Positions 43,372 to 52,850 are shown, counted from the first letter of the stretch. The stretch is 64,000 bases of DNA from Thioclava atlantica (GCF_000737065.1 NZ_AQRC01000001.1:310001-374000); one strand, 5' to 3'. Made by a program: numbers and translations. Notes: generated by a model from the sequence alone, not told the origin.

Positions 43372-44204
43372 TTCGAGCCTCCCCGGCGCAGCATGCGGTC
43401 GAGAATGATCGCGACCACGACGATGACGAAGCCCGACTCGAAGCCGAGCGCGGTATTGACGGTGTTGAGCGCGCGCACGACCGGCACGCCGAGCCCGTCG
43501 GCGCCGACCAGCGCCGCGACCACCACCATCGAGAGCGAGAGCATGATGGTCTGGTTCAGCCCCGCCATGATCTGCGGCGTGGCGAAGGGCAGTTCCACCT
43601 TCCACAGGAGCTGGTTCTTCGTCGCGCCGAAGGCCTGGGCCGCCTCGCGCAGCGTGTCGGGGGTCGAGGCGACGCCCAGATGGGTGAGCCGGATCGGCGC
43701 GGGCAGCACGAAGATCACCGTCGCGATCAGCCCGGGCACCATGCCGATGCCGAAGAACACGATCGCGGGGATCAGGTAGACGAAGGCGGGCAGGGTCTGC
43801 ATCAGGTCGAGCACCGGCTGGATCACCGCGTAGAGGCGCGGGCGATGGGCGGCGGCGATGCCGATCGGCACGCCGATCCCCATGCACACGACGCAGGCCG
43901 CGATCACCAGGGTCAGGCTCTCGGTGGTTTCCTCCCAGTAGCCCTGGTTGAGGATGAAGAGGAAGCCCGCGACGACGAGGACCGCGATCTTCCAGCTGCG
44001 CTGGAGCGCGTAGGCGAGCGCCGCGAAGGTCGCGATCACCAGGAGCGGCGGCGGGCTTTGCAGGACCCAGAGCGTCGCGTCGATCAGCGCCTGAAGCGCG
44101 ACCGAGAGCGCATCGAAAAGCGGCGCCGCATGGTCCTGCAGCCAGTCGATCACCGCCCGGGCGGTGCGTCCCACGGGGAGTTTCGTGTCGGTCAGCCAGT
44201 TCAT
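43368..44204 (-). CDS. choW: choline ABC transporter permease
   Basis: A 278-residue permease of the ProW/OpuAB class with about seven helices. Marks are TLPAFVYLIPAIVFFGIGMVPGLIATVIFVLPAPIRLT and the ATPase-contact loop TLREAAQAFGATKNQLLWKVELPFATPQIMAGLNQTIML. GGGACAGG precedes its ATG. It lies 13 bases after an unknown exported protein gene within the cho operon. Confidence 0.94.
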   Translation of the reverse strand: MNWLTDTKLPVGRTARAVIDWLQDHAAPLFDALSVALQALIDATLWVLQSPPPLLVIATFAALAYALQRSWKIAVLVVAGFLFILNQGYWEETTESLTLVIAACVVCMGIGVPIGIAAAHRPRLYAVIQPVLDLMQTLPAFVYLIPAIVFFGIGMVPGLIATVIFVLPAPIRLTHLGVASTPDTLREAAQAFGATKNQLLWKVELPFATPQIMAGLNQTIMLSLSMVVVAALVGADGLGVPVVRALNTVNTALGFESGFVIVVVAIILDRMLRRGGSK

Positions 44205-44217
44205 TGCCTGTCCCTTG

Positions 44218-44910
44218 TCAGTTCTTCTTCTTGCGCGCCGCGATCGCGTCGAAGGCGACCTGAGATTGCGGCGTTCCGGTCTCCGGGTCGAGGCGCGTCA
44301 CGCGCAGCACGAGGCCCGGATCGGGGGCGTATTCCTTCAGGAAAGCGCTTTGCAGCTTGCCCATGTCGATGCGTTCGACGACCTGCCAGGCCGGGTAGCT
44401 GCACGCACCGATATGCACCTCGCCGGTGCCGAGATAGCGATAGGTGACGGTGCCGTTGCGTTCGGTCTCGCCGACGATGACGAGGGTCACCTTGCTTTGC
44501 CATTCGCCAGTTTCGGGCAGGCTCGCGAGGCTTTGCGGATCGGCGTCGTAGCGCAGCTCGAAGCGGCGCCCGCTCATCTCCTGGAGGGTGACGGCGAGCG
44601 GATGGGCATAGGTTTCGCGCTTGGGCGGCAGGCCGGTCGCGGAGTCGTCGGCGCGATAGGAGGTGAGGGCGCCGTCCTCGAACCGGTAGGCCATCGCCAT
44701 TTGCGGGGCGTCGCGCGTGAGCGTGATGCCCGCCCCCGCGAGGTCGCTCGCGGCGGGGCAGGGCGGGGTGGCCGGCTCGGCGGCCTGTGCCGTCTGCGCC
44801 GCGAGCGCGAGCACAAACGCCGCGCCGAGAGGGGCGCGGCGCCGGGGGCGCCCGGCGCGCGGGGCCGGGGCCCGTTGCGCCGCGCGCCGCGTGAGCGAGG
44901 GGAGGCTCAC
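44218..44910 (-). CDS. unknown exported protein inside the choline transporter operon (GTG start)
   Basis: A 230-residue protein with a long basic N-terminus and a hydrophobic signal segment (APLGAAFVLALAAQTAQA, about residues 26-43). The mature part is beta-rich, without a known domain, and has only two cysteines (PPCPAAS and IGACSYPAW) that may pair. The start codon is GTG at 44910, overlapping the choX stop as GTGA, so it is translationally coupled to the choline binding protein. Typical choXWV operons lack such a gene. It might be a periplasmic accessory of the transporter; this is inference only. Confidence 0.72.
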   Translation of the reverse strand: MSLPSLTRRAAQRAPAPRAGRPRRRAPLGAAFVLALAAQTAQAAEPATPPCPAASDLAGAGITLTRDAPQMAMAYRFEDGALTSYRADDSATGLPPKRETYAHPLAVTLQEMSGRRFELRYDADPQSLASLPETGEWQSKVTLVIVGETERNGTVTYRYLGTGEVHIGACSYPAWQVVERIDMGKLQSAFLKEYAPDPGLVLRVTRLDPETGTPQSQVAFDAIAARKKKN

Positions 44911-45851
44911 GAGTTCAGCGCGTCTTCGACCGCCTGGCGGGCATCGCCGCCATCGAGGGTGGTCACGCCCTCGAGCCAGGCTTCCCAGGTCGCGGGATGC
45001 GCCTTGAGCCAGGCTTTCGCGGCGGCCTTCGGATCTTCGTTGTCATCGAGGATCTTGCCCATGATCTCGTTTTCCATCGCGAGCGAGAAATTCAGGTTCG
45101 AGACGAGCTTGCCGGGGTTCGGGCAGTCCTGCACGAAGCCCTTGCGCACATTGGTCATCACCTGCGCGCCGCCGTAATCGGGGCCGAAATAATCGTCGCC
45201 GCCGGTCAGGTAGGTGATCTTGAAATTCGAGTTCATCGGGTGCGGCTCCCAGGCGAGGAACACGATCGGCTTGCCGGCCTTGTCGGCGCGCGCGACCTGC
45301 GCGAGCATCCCCTGCTCGGAGCTTTCCTTCAGGTCGAAGCCCTTGAGGTCGAAGGCGTTCTTCTCGATCATGTCGAGGATCAGGCGGTTGCCGTCATTGC
45401 CGGGCTCGATGCCGTAGATCTGGCCGTCGAGATCGTCCTTGTGTTTGGCGATATCGGCGAAATCGTGGATGCCGAGCTTGTCGCCGGCCGCGTTGGTGGC
45501 GAGGGTGTATTTCGCGCCTTCGAGGTTCACGCCGAGCGTCTCGACCGTGCCGTCTTTCTCGTAGGGTTCGATATTGGCGGCCATCGAGGGCATCCAGTTG
45601 CCGAGGAACACATCGACATCGCCTTTCGACAGCGCCTCGTAGGTCACCGGAACCGAGAGGACCTTGGTGTCGGTCTTGTAGCCGAGCGCCTCGAGGATCG
45701 TGGTCGCGACCGCGGTGGTCGAGGTGATGTCGGTCCAGCCGACATCGGAGAAGGTGACGGAGGAGCAGTCGGCCGCCTGGACGGGTGCGGTGCTCGCGAT
45801 GCCGAGCGAAAGCGCAGCCCCCAGAGCGAGGAGGGTGGAACGTAGCTTCAT
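44907..45851 (-). CDS. choX: choline ABC transporter substrate-binding protein
   Basis: A 314-residue periplasmic protein of the OpuAC/ChoX class. The signal peptide (1-26, ending VQA) is followed by ADCSSVTFSDVGWTDITSTTAVATTILEALGY. DVFLGNWMPSMAANIEPY and FLAWEPHPMNSNFKITYLTGGDDYF hold aromatic residues typical of the quaternary-amine binding site. GGGAG precedes the ATG. It is the first gene of choX-orf-choW-choV and is divergent from betI. Confidence 0.95.
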   Translation of the reverse strand: MKLRSTLLALGAALSLGIASTAPVQAADCSSVTFSDVGWTDITSTTAVATTILEALGYKTDTKVLSVPVTYEALSKGDVDVFLGNWMPSMAANIEPYEKDGTVETLGVNLEGAKYTLATNAAGDKLGIHDFADIAKHKDDLDGQIYGIEPGNDGNRLILDMIEKNAFDLKGFDLKESSEQGMLAQVARADKAGKPIVFLAWEPHPMNSNFKITYLTGGDDYFGPDYGGAQVMTNVRKGFVQDCPNPGKLVSNLNFSLAMENEIMGKILDDNEDPKAAAKAWLKAHPATWEAWLEGVTTLDGGDARQAVEDALNS

Positions 45852-45878
45852 ATTTTTCTCCCTGTGCCAGCGTCGAAA

Positions 45879-45918
45879 AACCGCAGGATGCGGTTGTTGA
45901 TTGACGAGTCAATAAACA
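45879..45918. promoter_or_regulatory. BetI-like operator and choX leader hairpin
   Basis: ATTGAC-GA-GTCAAT (45900-45913) is a perfect palindrome inside a 24-base near-palindrome (45895-45918) and resembles the ATTGAAC/GTTCAAT pattern expected for BetI. Next to it AACCGCA-GGA-TGCGGTT (45879-45895) forms a 7-bp hairpin followed, on the minus strand toward choX, by TTTTTCG. Both lie in the only gap between the two choline operons. Confidence 0.6.
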
Positions 45919-45964
45919 TGTCCTAGCTCGACATGCAAGGAAACCGCCCGGGGACGAAACCACC

Positions 45965-46546
45965 ATGCCGAAGCTTGGAGCAGAGCCTATACGCCGCGCC
46001 GCGCTGGTGAAAGCGACGATTGAGACCGTCGGCGAGGCCGGATCGCTCGATGTCACGGTCGCGCAGATCGCGCGGCGCGCGGGCATGTCGTCGGCGCTGG
46101 CACATCATTATTTCGGCTCGAAGGAGCAGATCTTCCTCGCCGCGATGCGCGCGATCCTGTCGATCTACGGGGCGGAGGTGCGCGGCGCGCTGGCGACCGC
46201 GCGCGCCCCGCGCGACCGGGTGCGGGCGGTGGTGATGGGGTCTTTCGCGGCCGGCTCGTTCCGGCACGAGGCGATCGCGGCCTGGCTGAACTTCTACGTT
46301 CTCGCGCAGTCGAGCGCCGATGCGCGCCGGCTGCTGCATGTCTATCAGCGTCGCCTGCGTTCGAACCTGGTGCACGGGCTGCGACCGCTGGTGGGCGCGC
46401 GGGCCGGGGCCGTGGCCGAGGGCTTGGGCGCGCTGATCGACGGGGTCTATATCCGCGCCGCGCTGGTGGGGGGCGAGCCCGACCGGGACGCCGCCTGCGA
46501 TCTGGTGCTGGCGCATCTGGAAAAGGAATTGGAGGGCGTGCAATGA
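45965..46546 (+). CDS. betI: TetR-family choline-responsive repressor
   Basis: A 193-residue TetR regulator. It begins [26 protein letters not shown], close to known BetI proteins, with the helix-turn-helix [31 protein letters not shown]. BetI represses choline genes and is relieved by choline. Its stop overlaps the betB start (ATGA). The palindrome just upstream is its likely operator. Confidence 0.93.
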   Translation: MPKLGAEPIRRAALVKATIETVGEAGSLDVTVAQIARRAGMSSALAHHYFGSKEQIFLAAMRAILSIYGAEVRGALATARAPRDRVRAVVMGSFAAGSFRHEAIAAWLNFYVLAQSSADARRLLHVYQRRLRSNLVHGLRPLVGARAGAVAEGLGALIDGVYIRAALVGGEPDRDAACDLVLAHLEKELEGVQ

Positions 46547-47994
46547 GAGCGCAACCGAAGGCGAGCCATTTCGTCAATGGCGCGTGGATGGAAGACGAGG
46601 CGGGCGACGCGCTGATCGTCACCTATCCCGGCACCGGCGAGGTGATCGCGAAGCTGCATGCGGCGACGCCCGCGGTGATCGACGCCGCGATCGAAGGCGC
46701 CGTGCAGGCGCAAAAAGACTGGGCCGCGCTGCGCCCGGTCGAGCGGGGGAGGGTTCTGACCCGTGCCGTCGCGATCATCCGCGAGCGCGCCGAGGAACTG
46801 GCGCAGCTCGAGACGCTCGATACCGGCAAGCCGATTCAGGAGACCCGCGAGGCCGATTGGCCCTCGGGGGCCGAGGCGCTGGAATATTTTGCGGGGCTCG
46901 CGCCGACGCTGACCGGCGAGACGATGCCGCTGGGCGGCGATTTCGCCTATACGATCCGCGAGCCGCTGGGCGTCTGCGCCGGGATCGGGGCGTGGAACTA
47001 CCCGAGCCAGATCGCCTGCTGGAAGGCGGCGCCGGCGCTGTCGACCGGCAATGCGATGGTGTTCAAACCCTCCGAGATGACGCCGCTGGGCGCGTTGAGA
47101 CTGGCCGAGATCTTCATCGAGGCGGGGATGCCCGCGGGCGTGTTCAACGTGGTCCAGGGCTTCGGGCCGGTGGGCGCGGCGCTCTCGAGCGATCCGCGGA
47201 TCGCAAAAGTGTCGCTGACCGGCTCGGTGCCGACGGGCCGGAAGGTCTATCAGGCGGCGGCTGCGGGCATGAAGCATGTCACGATGGAGCTGGGGGGCAA
47301 GTCCCCGCTGATCGTTTTCGAGGATGCCGATCTGGAAAGCGCGATCGGCGCGGCGATGCTGGGGAATTTCTATTCCTCGGGGCAGATCTGCTCGAACGGG
47401 ACGCGGGTCTTCGTGCAGAAGGGGATCAAGGAGGCGTTCCTCGCACGGCTGAAGGAGCGCACCGAAAAGATCGTCGCGGGCGATCCGCTCGACGAGGCCA
47501 CGCAATTCGGCCCGCTGATCTCGGCGGCGCAGTTCGACAAGGTGATGTCCTATATCGAGACCGCGAAGGATGAGGGCGCGCGGCTGGTCTGCGGCGGCTC
47601 GGCGGGCAATGAGGGGCCGCTTTTCGTGCAGCCCACGGTCTTTGCCGATGTGACCGACGCGATGACCATCGCGCGCAAGGAGATCTTCGGTCCGGTGATG
47701 TCGGTGCTCGAATTCGAGACCGAAGAGGACGTGATCGCGCGCGCCAACGACACGCAGTTCGGCCTCGCGGCGGGGGTCTTCACCGGCGATCTGGCGCGCG
47801 GGCACCGCGTTGTCGGCCAGCTTCAGGCGGGCACCACCTGGATCAACGCCTATAACCTCACCCCGGTCGAGATGCCCTTCGGCGCGGTGAAGCAATCGGG
47901 ATTCGGGCGCGAGAATTCGCGCGCAGCGGTCGAGCACTACACCCAGCTCAAGTCGGTCTATGTGGGCATGGGGCCGGTCGAGAGCCCTTACTGA
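46543..47994 (+). CDS. betB: betaine aldehyde dehydrogenase
   Basis: A 483-residue NAD(P)-dependent aldehyde dehydrogenase that oxidises betaine aldehyde to glycine betaine. The cofactor region has [21 protein letters not shown] and [12 protein letters not shown]. The catalytic glutamate lies in [12 protein letters not shown] and the catalytic cysteine in [47 protein letters not shown] is the usual C-terminal block. It is second in betIBA; no betC sulfatase lies between. Confidence 0.97.
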   Translation: MRAQPKASHFVNGAWMEDEAGDALIVTYPGTGEVIAKLHAATPAVIDAAIEGAVQAQKDWAALRPVERGRVLTRAVAIIRERAEELAQLETLDTGKPIQETREADWPSGAEALEYFAGLAPTLTGETMPLGGDFAYTIREPLGVCAGIGAWNYPSQIACWKAAPALSTGNAMVFKPSEMTPLGALRLAEIFIEAGMPAGVFNVVQGFGPVGAALSSDPRIAKVSLTGSVPTGRKVYQAAAAGMKHVTMELGGKSPLIVFEDADLESAIGAAMLGNFYSSGQICSNGTRVFVQKGIKEAFLARLKERTEKIVAGDPLDEATQFGPLISAAQFDKVMSYIETAKDEGARLVCGGSAGNEGPLFVQPTVFADVTDAMTIARKEIFGPVMSVLEFETEEDVIARANDTQFGLAAGVFTGDLARGHRVVGQLQAGTTWINAYNLTPVEMPFGAVKQSGFGRENSRAAVEHYTQLKSVYVGMGPVESPY

Positions 47995-48010
47995 GACACG
48001 CCGGGAGAGG

Positions 48011-48067
48011 CCGGGGGGCTGTCTGCCCCCCGGACCCCCCGAGGATATTTTCGTCAAGAGGAAGATG
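48011..48067 (+). repeat. half-copy of dispersed repeat at the betA start
   Basis: A GGGGGGCTGTCTGCCCCCC hairpin is followed by CCCCCCGAGGATATTTTCGTCAAGAGGAAG and then ATGATG of betA. It matches the arms of palindromes 1 and 2. The AGAGGA inside the repeat is the only plausible ribosome-binding sequence for betA. Confidence 0.7.
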
Positions 48068-49720
48068 ATGGCGCAGGCTGCGGAATTCGTGATCGTTGGA
48101 GCGGGCTCGGGCGGCTCGGCGCTGGCCTATCGGCTGGCGGAAGCGGGGCGCGAGGTTCTGGTGATCGAGCATGGCGGCTCGGATGCGGGACCGTTCATCC
48201 AGATGCCGGGCGCGCTGAGCTATCCGATGAACATGCCGGTCTATGACTGGGGTTTCGCCTCGGAGCCCGAGCCGGGGCTCGGCGGGCGCCGCCTCGCGAC
48301 GCCGCGCGGCAAGGTGCTGGGCGGCTCCTCGAGCATCAACGGCATGGTCTATGTGCGCGGTCATGCGCGCGATTTCGACCATTGGGAGGAAAGCGGCGCG
48401 CGGGGCTGGGGCCATGCCGATGTGCTGCCCTATTTCAAGCGGATGGAGCACTGGCACGGCGGCGAGAGCGAATGGCGCGGGCGCGCCGGGCCGCTCCATG
48501 TGACCCGCGGGCCGCGCGCCAATCCGCTCTTCGACGCTTTCGTCGAGGCGGGGCGGCAGGCGGGCTACCCGGTGACCGACGACTACAACGGTGCGCGGCA
48601 GGAAGGCTTCGGCCCGATGGAGGCGACGATCTGGAGGGGGCGGCGCTGGTCGGCGGCCAATGCCTATCTGCGTCCGGCACGAAAGACCGGAAAGCTGCGC
48701 ATCGTGCGGGCGCTGGCGCGGCGGGTGGTGTTCGAGGGCACCCGCGCGGTGGGGGTCGAGGTCGAGCGCAAGGGCCGGATCGAGGTGATCCGCGCCGGCC
48801 GCGAGGTGGTGCTGGCGGCAAGCTCGATCAACACGCCGAAGCTGCTGATGCTCTCCGGGATCGGCCCGGCGGAGCATTTGCGGGCGCGCGGCGTCGAGGT
48901 GCTGGCGGACCGGCCCGGCGTGGGCGGCAACCTGCAGGACCATCTCGAGGTCTATATGCAATTCGCCGCGCGGGAGCCGGTCACGCTCTTCAGGTATTGG
49001 AACCTCGCGGGCAAGGCCTGGGTGGGTGCGCAATGGCTGTTCTCGAAGGGCGGCGTGGGCGCGTCGAACCAGTTCGAGGCCTGCGGCTTCATCCGTTCCG
49101 ATGCCGGGATCGATTATCCCGATATCCAGTATCATTTCCTGCCCATCGCGGTGCGCTATGACGGCAAGGCCGTGGCCGAGGGGCATGGCTTCCAGGCGCA
49201 TGTCGGGCCGATGCGGTCGAAATCGCGCGGCACGGTGCGGCTGCGCTCGGACGATCCCGCGGCCAAGCCCGAGATCCGGTTCAACTACATGAGCCATCCC
49301 GACGACTGGACGGAGTTCCGCAAATGCGTCCGGCTGACGCGGGAGATCTTTGCCCAGCCCGCGATGGCGGGGCATGTGAAGCACGAGATCCAGCCCGGAC
49401 CGGCGGTCGAGAGCGACGAGGAGATCGACGCCTTCATCCGCGAGCATGCCGAGAGCGCCTATCATCCCTGCGGCACCGCGCGGATGGGCGCGGCGGATGA
49501 CCGCGAGGCGGTGGTCGATCCCGAAGGGAGGGTGATCGGGGTCGAGGGGCTGCGGGTGGCCGACAGCTCGGTCTTTCCGCGCATCACCAACGGCAATCTC
49601 AATGCGCCCTCGATCATGGTCGGCGAGAAGATCGCCGATCATCTGCTGGGCCGCGATCCGCTGCCGCGCGAAAATCTCGAGCCCTGGGTCGCGCCGAACT
49701 GGCAGGTGGCGCAGCGCTGA
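48068..49720 (+). CDS. betA: choline dehydrogenase
   Basis: A 550-residue GMC-family flavoprotein that oxidises choline to betaine aldehyde. The FAD dinucleotide motif is [40 protein letters not shown] and [22 protein letters not shown] are GMC signatures 1 and 2, and the active-site histidine region is [13 protein letters not shown]. Two adjacent ATGs exist (48065, 48068); the second gives the better spacing to AGGA. The two betI-betB and betA parts are separated by a 73-base gap holding a repeat half-copy. Confidence 0.96.
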   Translation: MAQAAEFVIVGAGSGGSALAYRLAEAGREVLVIEHGGSDAGPFIQMPGALSYPMNMPVYDWGFASEPEPGLGGRRLATPRGKVLGGSSSINGMVYVRGHARDFDHWEESGARGWGHADVLPYFKRMEHWHGGESEWRGRAGPLHVTRGPRANPLFDAFVEAGRQAGYPVTDDYNGARQEGFGPMEATIWRGRRWSAANAYLRPARKTGKLRIVRALARRVVFEGTRAVGVEVERKGRIEVIRAGREVVLAASSINTPKLLMLSGIGPAEHLRARGVEVLADRPGVGGNLQDHLEVYMQFAAREPVTLFRYWNLAGKAWVGAQWLFSKGGVGASNQFEACGFIRSDAGIDYPDIQYHFLPIAVRYDGKAVAEGHGFQAHVGPMRSKSRGTVRLRSDDPAAKPEIRFNYMSHPDDWTEFRKCVRLTREIFAQPAMAGHVKHEIQPGPAVESDEEIDAFIREHAESAYHPCGTARMGAADDREAVVDPEGRVIGVEGLRVADSSVFPRITNGNLNAPSIMVGEKIADHLLGRDPLPRENLEPWVAPNWQVAQR

Positions 49721-50095
49721 TCAGCCGCGCCCGGCGCCGAGGGCGAGCCGCCCCGGCCCCTGCGCCGCGAGGATCAGCAAGCCGCCCGCGACCGCCCAGT
49801 TCTTGACCACGATCGTGACCTGCCAGGGATCGGCGCGCAGCTGCCAGTGAAACCAGCTGGTGAAGAGGCAATAGCCCGCAAGCGCGAGCGCCCAGAGCTG
49901 CACCCGCGGCCCGGCGATCAGGGCGAGCCCGGCGACCAGGTTGAACGCCGCCACCGGCCAGACCAGCCAGCCGGGCAGGCCGAGCCAGCCGATCATCTCC
50001 TGCACGATCCGCGGGTCCGAGACCTTCTGGGCCGCGCCGCCGAGAAAGAGCAGGGCGATCAGGATGCGGCCTGCGAGGTTCGCGTAATCGGTCAT
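49721..50095 (-). CDS. DoxX-family membrane protein
   Basis: A 124-residue protein with four hydrophobic helices: [59 protein letters not shown] and [17 protein letters not shown]. This is the DoxX/SURF4-like pattern. Functions in the family range from terminal oxidase subunits to redox stress proteins. Its stop abuts that of betA within TGATCA. Confidence 0.85.
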   Translation of the reverse strand: MTDYANLAGRILIALLFLGGAAQKVSDPRIVQEMIGWLGLPGWLVWPVAAFNLVAGLALIAGPRVQLWALALAGYCLFTSWFHWQLRADPWQVTIVVKNWAVAGGLLILAAQGPGRLALGAGRG

Positions 50096-50203
50096 CGGGG
50101 GTGGTCCTTCGGGAAAACGGTGGTCCGGGGCGGCGTGGGTGGTGTTCTGCCATTCCCTACGAAATCTGTTGATCTGCAGATCAGAAAACTCGATATCTTG
50201 AGT

Positions 50204-50845
50204 ATGTTAAGGATTTGTTCATTTCTCGTTCTCATGGCGTTTCCCGCCGCTGCCGCGACTGTCTCGGGCATTCCGCGCATCGTCGACGGCGATACGCTGG
50301 TGGTGCAGAACACGCGTGTGCGGCTGTTCGGGATCGACGCGCCCGAGGCCCGCCAGCGTTGCGAGACCGGCACGGGCGGGCATTGGGCCTGCGGGGCGGC
50401 CGCGACGGCGGCGCTGCGCGAGCTGGCCGGGCAGGGGGTGCGCTGCACCGGCGCGCAGGAGGATCGCTACGGGCGGTTGATCGCGGTCTGCCGGGCGGGC
50501 GGGCGCGACATCAATGCCGAGATGGTGCGCAAGGGCGCGGCCTTCGCCTATCGCAAATATGCCCGTGACTACGTGCCCGCCGAGGAGGCCGCCCATGCCG
50601 CGCATCGCGGGATCTGGCAGGGCGCGGCGGAGCGGCCGGCGCAGGTGCGCACCGAGGCGCGCAAGGGGCAGGAGGCGCCGGGGCGCTGCGCGATCAAGGG
50701 CAATATCTCGGCGCGCGGCAAGCTCTACCATCTGCCGGGCGAGCGCAGCTATGGCGCGACCCGGATCAGCACCGCGAAGGGCGAGCGGTGGTTCTGTTCC
50801 GAGGCGGAGGCGAAAGCGGCCGGATGGCGCCACGCGGGCGGCTGA
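50204..50845 (+). CDS. exported thermonuclease-family (SNase-like) protein
   Basis: A 213-residue protein with a short signal peptide (1-18, ending AAA). The SNase domain (about 20-130) has [31 protein letters not shown], with catalytic-type residues D, R and E, and ERDRYGRL-like [12 protein letters not shown] and [18 protein letters not shown]. After about residue 150 a C-terminal part with [18 protein letters not shown] and [14 protein letters not shown], a cysteine-bearing excalibur-like extension, follows. The start at 50204 lacks a strong ribosome site but gives the signal. Divergent from the DoxX gene. Confidence 0.87.
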   Translation: MLRICSFLVLMAFPAAAATVSGIPRIVDGDTLVVQNTRVRLFGIDAPEARQRCETGTGGHWACGAAATAALRELAGQGVRCTGAQEDRYGRLIAVCRAGGRDINAEMVRKGAAFAYRKYARDYVPAEEAAHAAHRGIWQGAAERPAQVRTEARKGQEAPGRCAIKGNISARGKLYHLPGERSYGATRISTAKGERWFCSEAEAKAAGWRHAGG

Positions 50846-50917
50846 TTTGACCCGTGTCAAAGCGGAGCCGCGCGGGGCGCGCTAAGGTGCTTCTGACAGT
50901 CATGAAAGGGAGACGAC

Positions 50918-51160
50918 ATGGCCAACACGCCGCATACGCTGCAAGACGAATTTCCGCATCAGGTCGAGCAGATCCACGCGCTCAAGCTGAGCGATTCGCA
51001 TTTCGCCAAGCTGCTCGATCAATATGATACGCTCAACGACAAGGTTCACCGGGCCGAGACCAATATCGAGCCGATGGACAGCCTCGCCGAGACCGAGTTG
51101 CGCAAGCAGCGGGCTCTGGTGAAGGACGAGATCGCGCGGATGTTGAGTGCTGTCGCCTGA
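50918..51160 (+). CDS. YdcH/DUF465-family small protein
   Basis: An 80-residue helical, coiled-coil-like protein: HALKLSDSHFAKLLDQYDTLNDKVHRAET followed by LAETELRKQRALVKDEIARML. This is the DUF465 (YdcH) pattern, usually a helical hairpin. No function is established. AAGGGAGACGAC precedes the ATG and a terminator follows. Confidence 0.9.
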   Translation: MANTPHTLQDEFPHQVEQIHALKLSDSHFAKLLDQYDTLNDKVHRAETNIEPMDSLAETELRKQRALVKDEIARMLSAVA

Positions 51161-51194
51161 GGGGTGGCGAACGAGGGACACATCCGCGCAGAAG

Positions 51195-51225
51195 CGCCCC
51201 GGGACCCCGCGTCCCGGGGCGTTTT
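51195..51225 (+). terminator. terminator between the DUF465 gene and pccR
   Basis: CGCCCCGGGAC-CCCGC-GTCCCGGGGCG is an 11-bp perfect stem followed by TTTTC on the plus strand, 34 bases after the DUF465 stop and next to the convergent pccR stop. Confidence 0.85.
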
Positions 51226-52619
51226 CATGCGATGTCGTAGGGCAGCAGCCCGCGATGGTCGGGATCGACCTGCAAGCGGCGCTCGAGCGGCGGCACCGAG
51301 CGCTGGTGGCAGTCCTTGCGCTCGCAGATCCGACAGGAGATTCCGATCGGCTGATAGGCCTTCGGATTGCCGAGCTCCATGTCGTCGGCATAGACGAGCC
51401 CCTTGGCGTGGCTCACCTCGCAGCCCAGGCAGATCGCGTAGCGGCGCACCGGCGCGGTGAAGGAGCCGCCCGATTTCGACACGTCGCGCGCGAGGCAGAG
51501 ATAGCGCACCCCGTCGGGCGTCTCGGCGAGCTGGCGGAGGAATTTCGTCGGCGTCTCGAAGGCCTGATGCACGTTCCACAAGGGGCAGGCGCCGCCGAAG
51601 CGGGCGAATTGGAGCCGCGTGGCGGAGTGGCGCTTGGTGATCGTGCCGGCCTGGTCGACGCGCACGAAGAAGAAGGGGATGCCCTTGGCGCCCGGGCGCT
51701 GCAGCGTCGAGAGGCGGTGGGCGACCTGCTCGATCGAAGCGGAGAAGATGTCGCTGAGCCGTTCGAGGTCGTGGCGGGTCTCCTGCGCGGCCTCGAGGAA
51801 GGAGGCGTAGGGCAGCAGCGCCGCCCCCGCGAAATAATTCGCAAGGCCGATCTTGGCGATGGCGCGGGCGGTGTCGGACTGGAAGCGCGCGAGATCGAGC
51901 GTGGCTTCGAGCAGGTCGTTCTGGGTGCTCAGCGCGACCTGGTGGAGAAGCTGGAAGGCCTGCGTCGCGCGGCCCGCATGGGCATTGATCAGGATCGTGT
52001 CGTCCCTGCGTTCGCGCAGCGGTGAGATGTCGGAGAACTGAACCTCGATCCCGCGTTTCGCGAGCGTCGCGATGGCGTGGGGGATCGGGTCGAGGCGCCT
52101 GCCACCGGGGCAGGAGAACCGCTCGGCCGCGCGGTCGACCGCGTCGATGTAATTGTCGCAATAATGAAAGAAGTCGCGGACCTCTTCCCAGGGGCTCACC
52201 ACCGTCTGCGCGCCGTCGCGGCCGAGCGCCTCGTCGAGCGAGGCGAGGCGTTCATGGGTCTGGCGATAGGCGCGGTGCAGCTCGAGAAAGGCACGGGCGA
52301 GGGCGGGGGCGTTCGACGCGGCAAGCCGCAGATCGGCAAGCGGCGGCGCGGCATCGGAGAAGATCGGATCGGCCAGCGCCTCGCGCATGTCGCTCACCAG
52401 CCGCTCGGCATCGCCGGCCGACAGCTCGGTCACGTCGAGGCCGAACTCGCCCGCGAGTGCCAGAACCACCTGCGCCGAGACGGGCCGGTGGTTGTTCTCC
52501 ATCTGGTTGAGATAGGGCAGGGAGACGCCGAGACGTTCCGCGAAAGCCTTCTGCGTCAGCCCGAGCCGCGTGCGGGTCTCGCGCAGCTTCACCCCGGCAT
52601 AGAGTTTCTGAGTCGCCAT
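51225..52619 (-). CDS. pccR: short-chain fatty acyl-CoA regulator PccR (ScfR family)
   Basis: A 464-residue regulator. Residues 1-65 form an XRE-type helix-turn-helix (LRETRTRLGLTQKAFAERLGVSLPYLNQMENNHRPVS). The middle is IrrE/acyl-CoA-binding-like, and the C-terminal DUF2083-type part has a cysteine-rich end (CLGCEVSHAKGL, CRICERKDCHQRSVPPLERRL). This layout and its place divergent from pccB match PccR of Rhodobacter sphaeroides, which senses propionyl-CoA. AGGAGGAGAT precedes the ATG, and TTTGCAAA sits directly before it, suggesting autoregulation. Confidence 0.92.
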   Translation of the reverse strand: MATQKLYAGVKLRETRTRLGLTQKAFAERLGVSLPYLNQMENNHRPVSAQVVLALAGEFGLDVTELSAGDAERLVSDMREALADPIFSDAAPPLADLRLAASNAPALARAFLELHRAYRQTHERLASLDEALGRDGAQTVVSPWEEVRDFFHYCDNYIDAVDRAAERFSCPGGRRLDPIPHAIATLAKRGIEVQFSDISPLRERRDDTILINAHAGRATQAFQLLHQVALSTQNDLLEATLDLARFQSDTARAIAKIGLANYFAGAALLPYASFLEAAQETRHDLERLSDIFSASIEQVAHRLSTLQRPGAKGIPFFFVRVDQAGTITKRHSATRLQFARFGGACPLWNVHQAFETPTKFLRQLAETPDGVRYLCLARDVSKSGGSFTAPVRRYAICLGCEVSHAKGLVYADDMELGNPKAYQPIGISCRICERKDCHQRSVPPLERRLQVDPDHRGLLPYDIA

Positions 52620-52629
52620 ATCTCCTCCT

Positions 52630-52781
52630 TTTGCAAATGATTTCTTAGCTTTGCAAAGAGGAGGCGTCAATTTTCCCGTATCGCTGTGCCGGTTTGAGCG
52701 AGGGGGCGTGACCGGGCGGCGGCGCCACCTCTGTTCGCATGTTCGCAATTCGCTGAGAAATGCTTGCCAATGTTTTGCAAA
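52630..52781. promoter_or_regulatory. TTTGCAAA motif cluster between pccR and pccB
   Basis: TTTGCAAA occurs at 52630-52637 and 52650-52657 near the pccR start and at 52774-52781 near pccB, the last preceded by the related CTTGCCAA (52763-52770). The published PccR target in Rhodobacter sphaeroides is a pair of TTTGCAAA words. The pair at the pccB side has a three-base spacer by this reading; the pair at the pccR side has 12 bases. Confidence 0.65.
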
Positions 52782-52850
52782 TTTTCTTGAATCCCCTTTG
52801 TAAGATTGTTGCGCTTGTCATAGGGTGCCGAAAATATTCGGAGGACCCTC

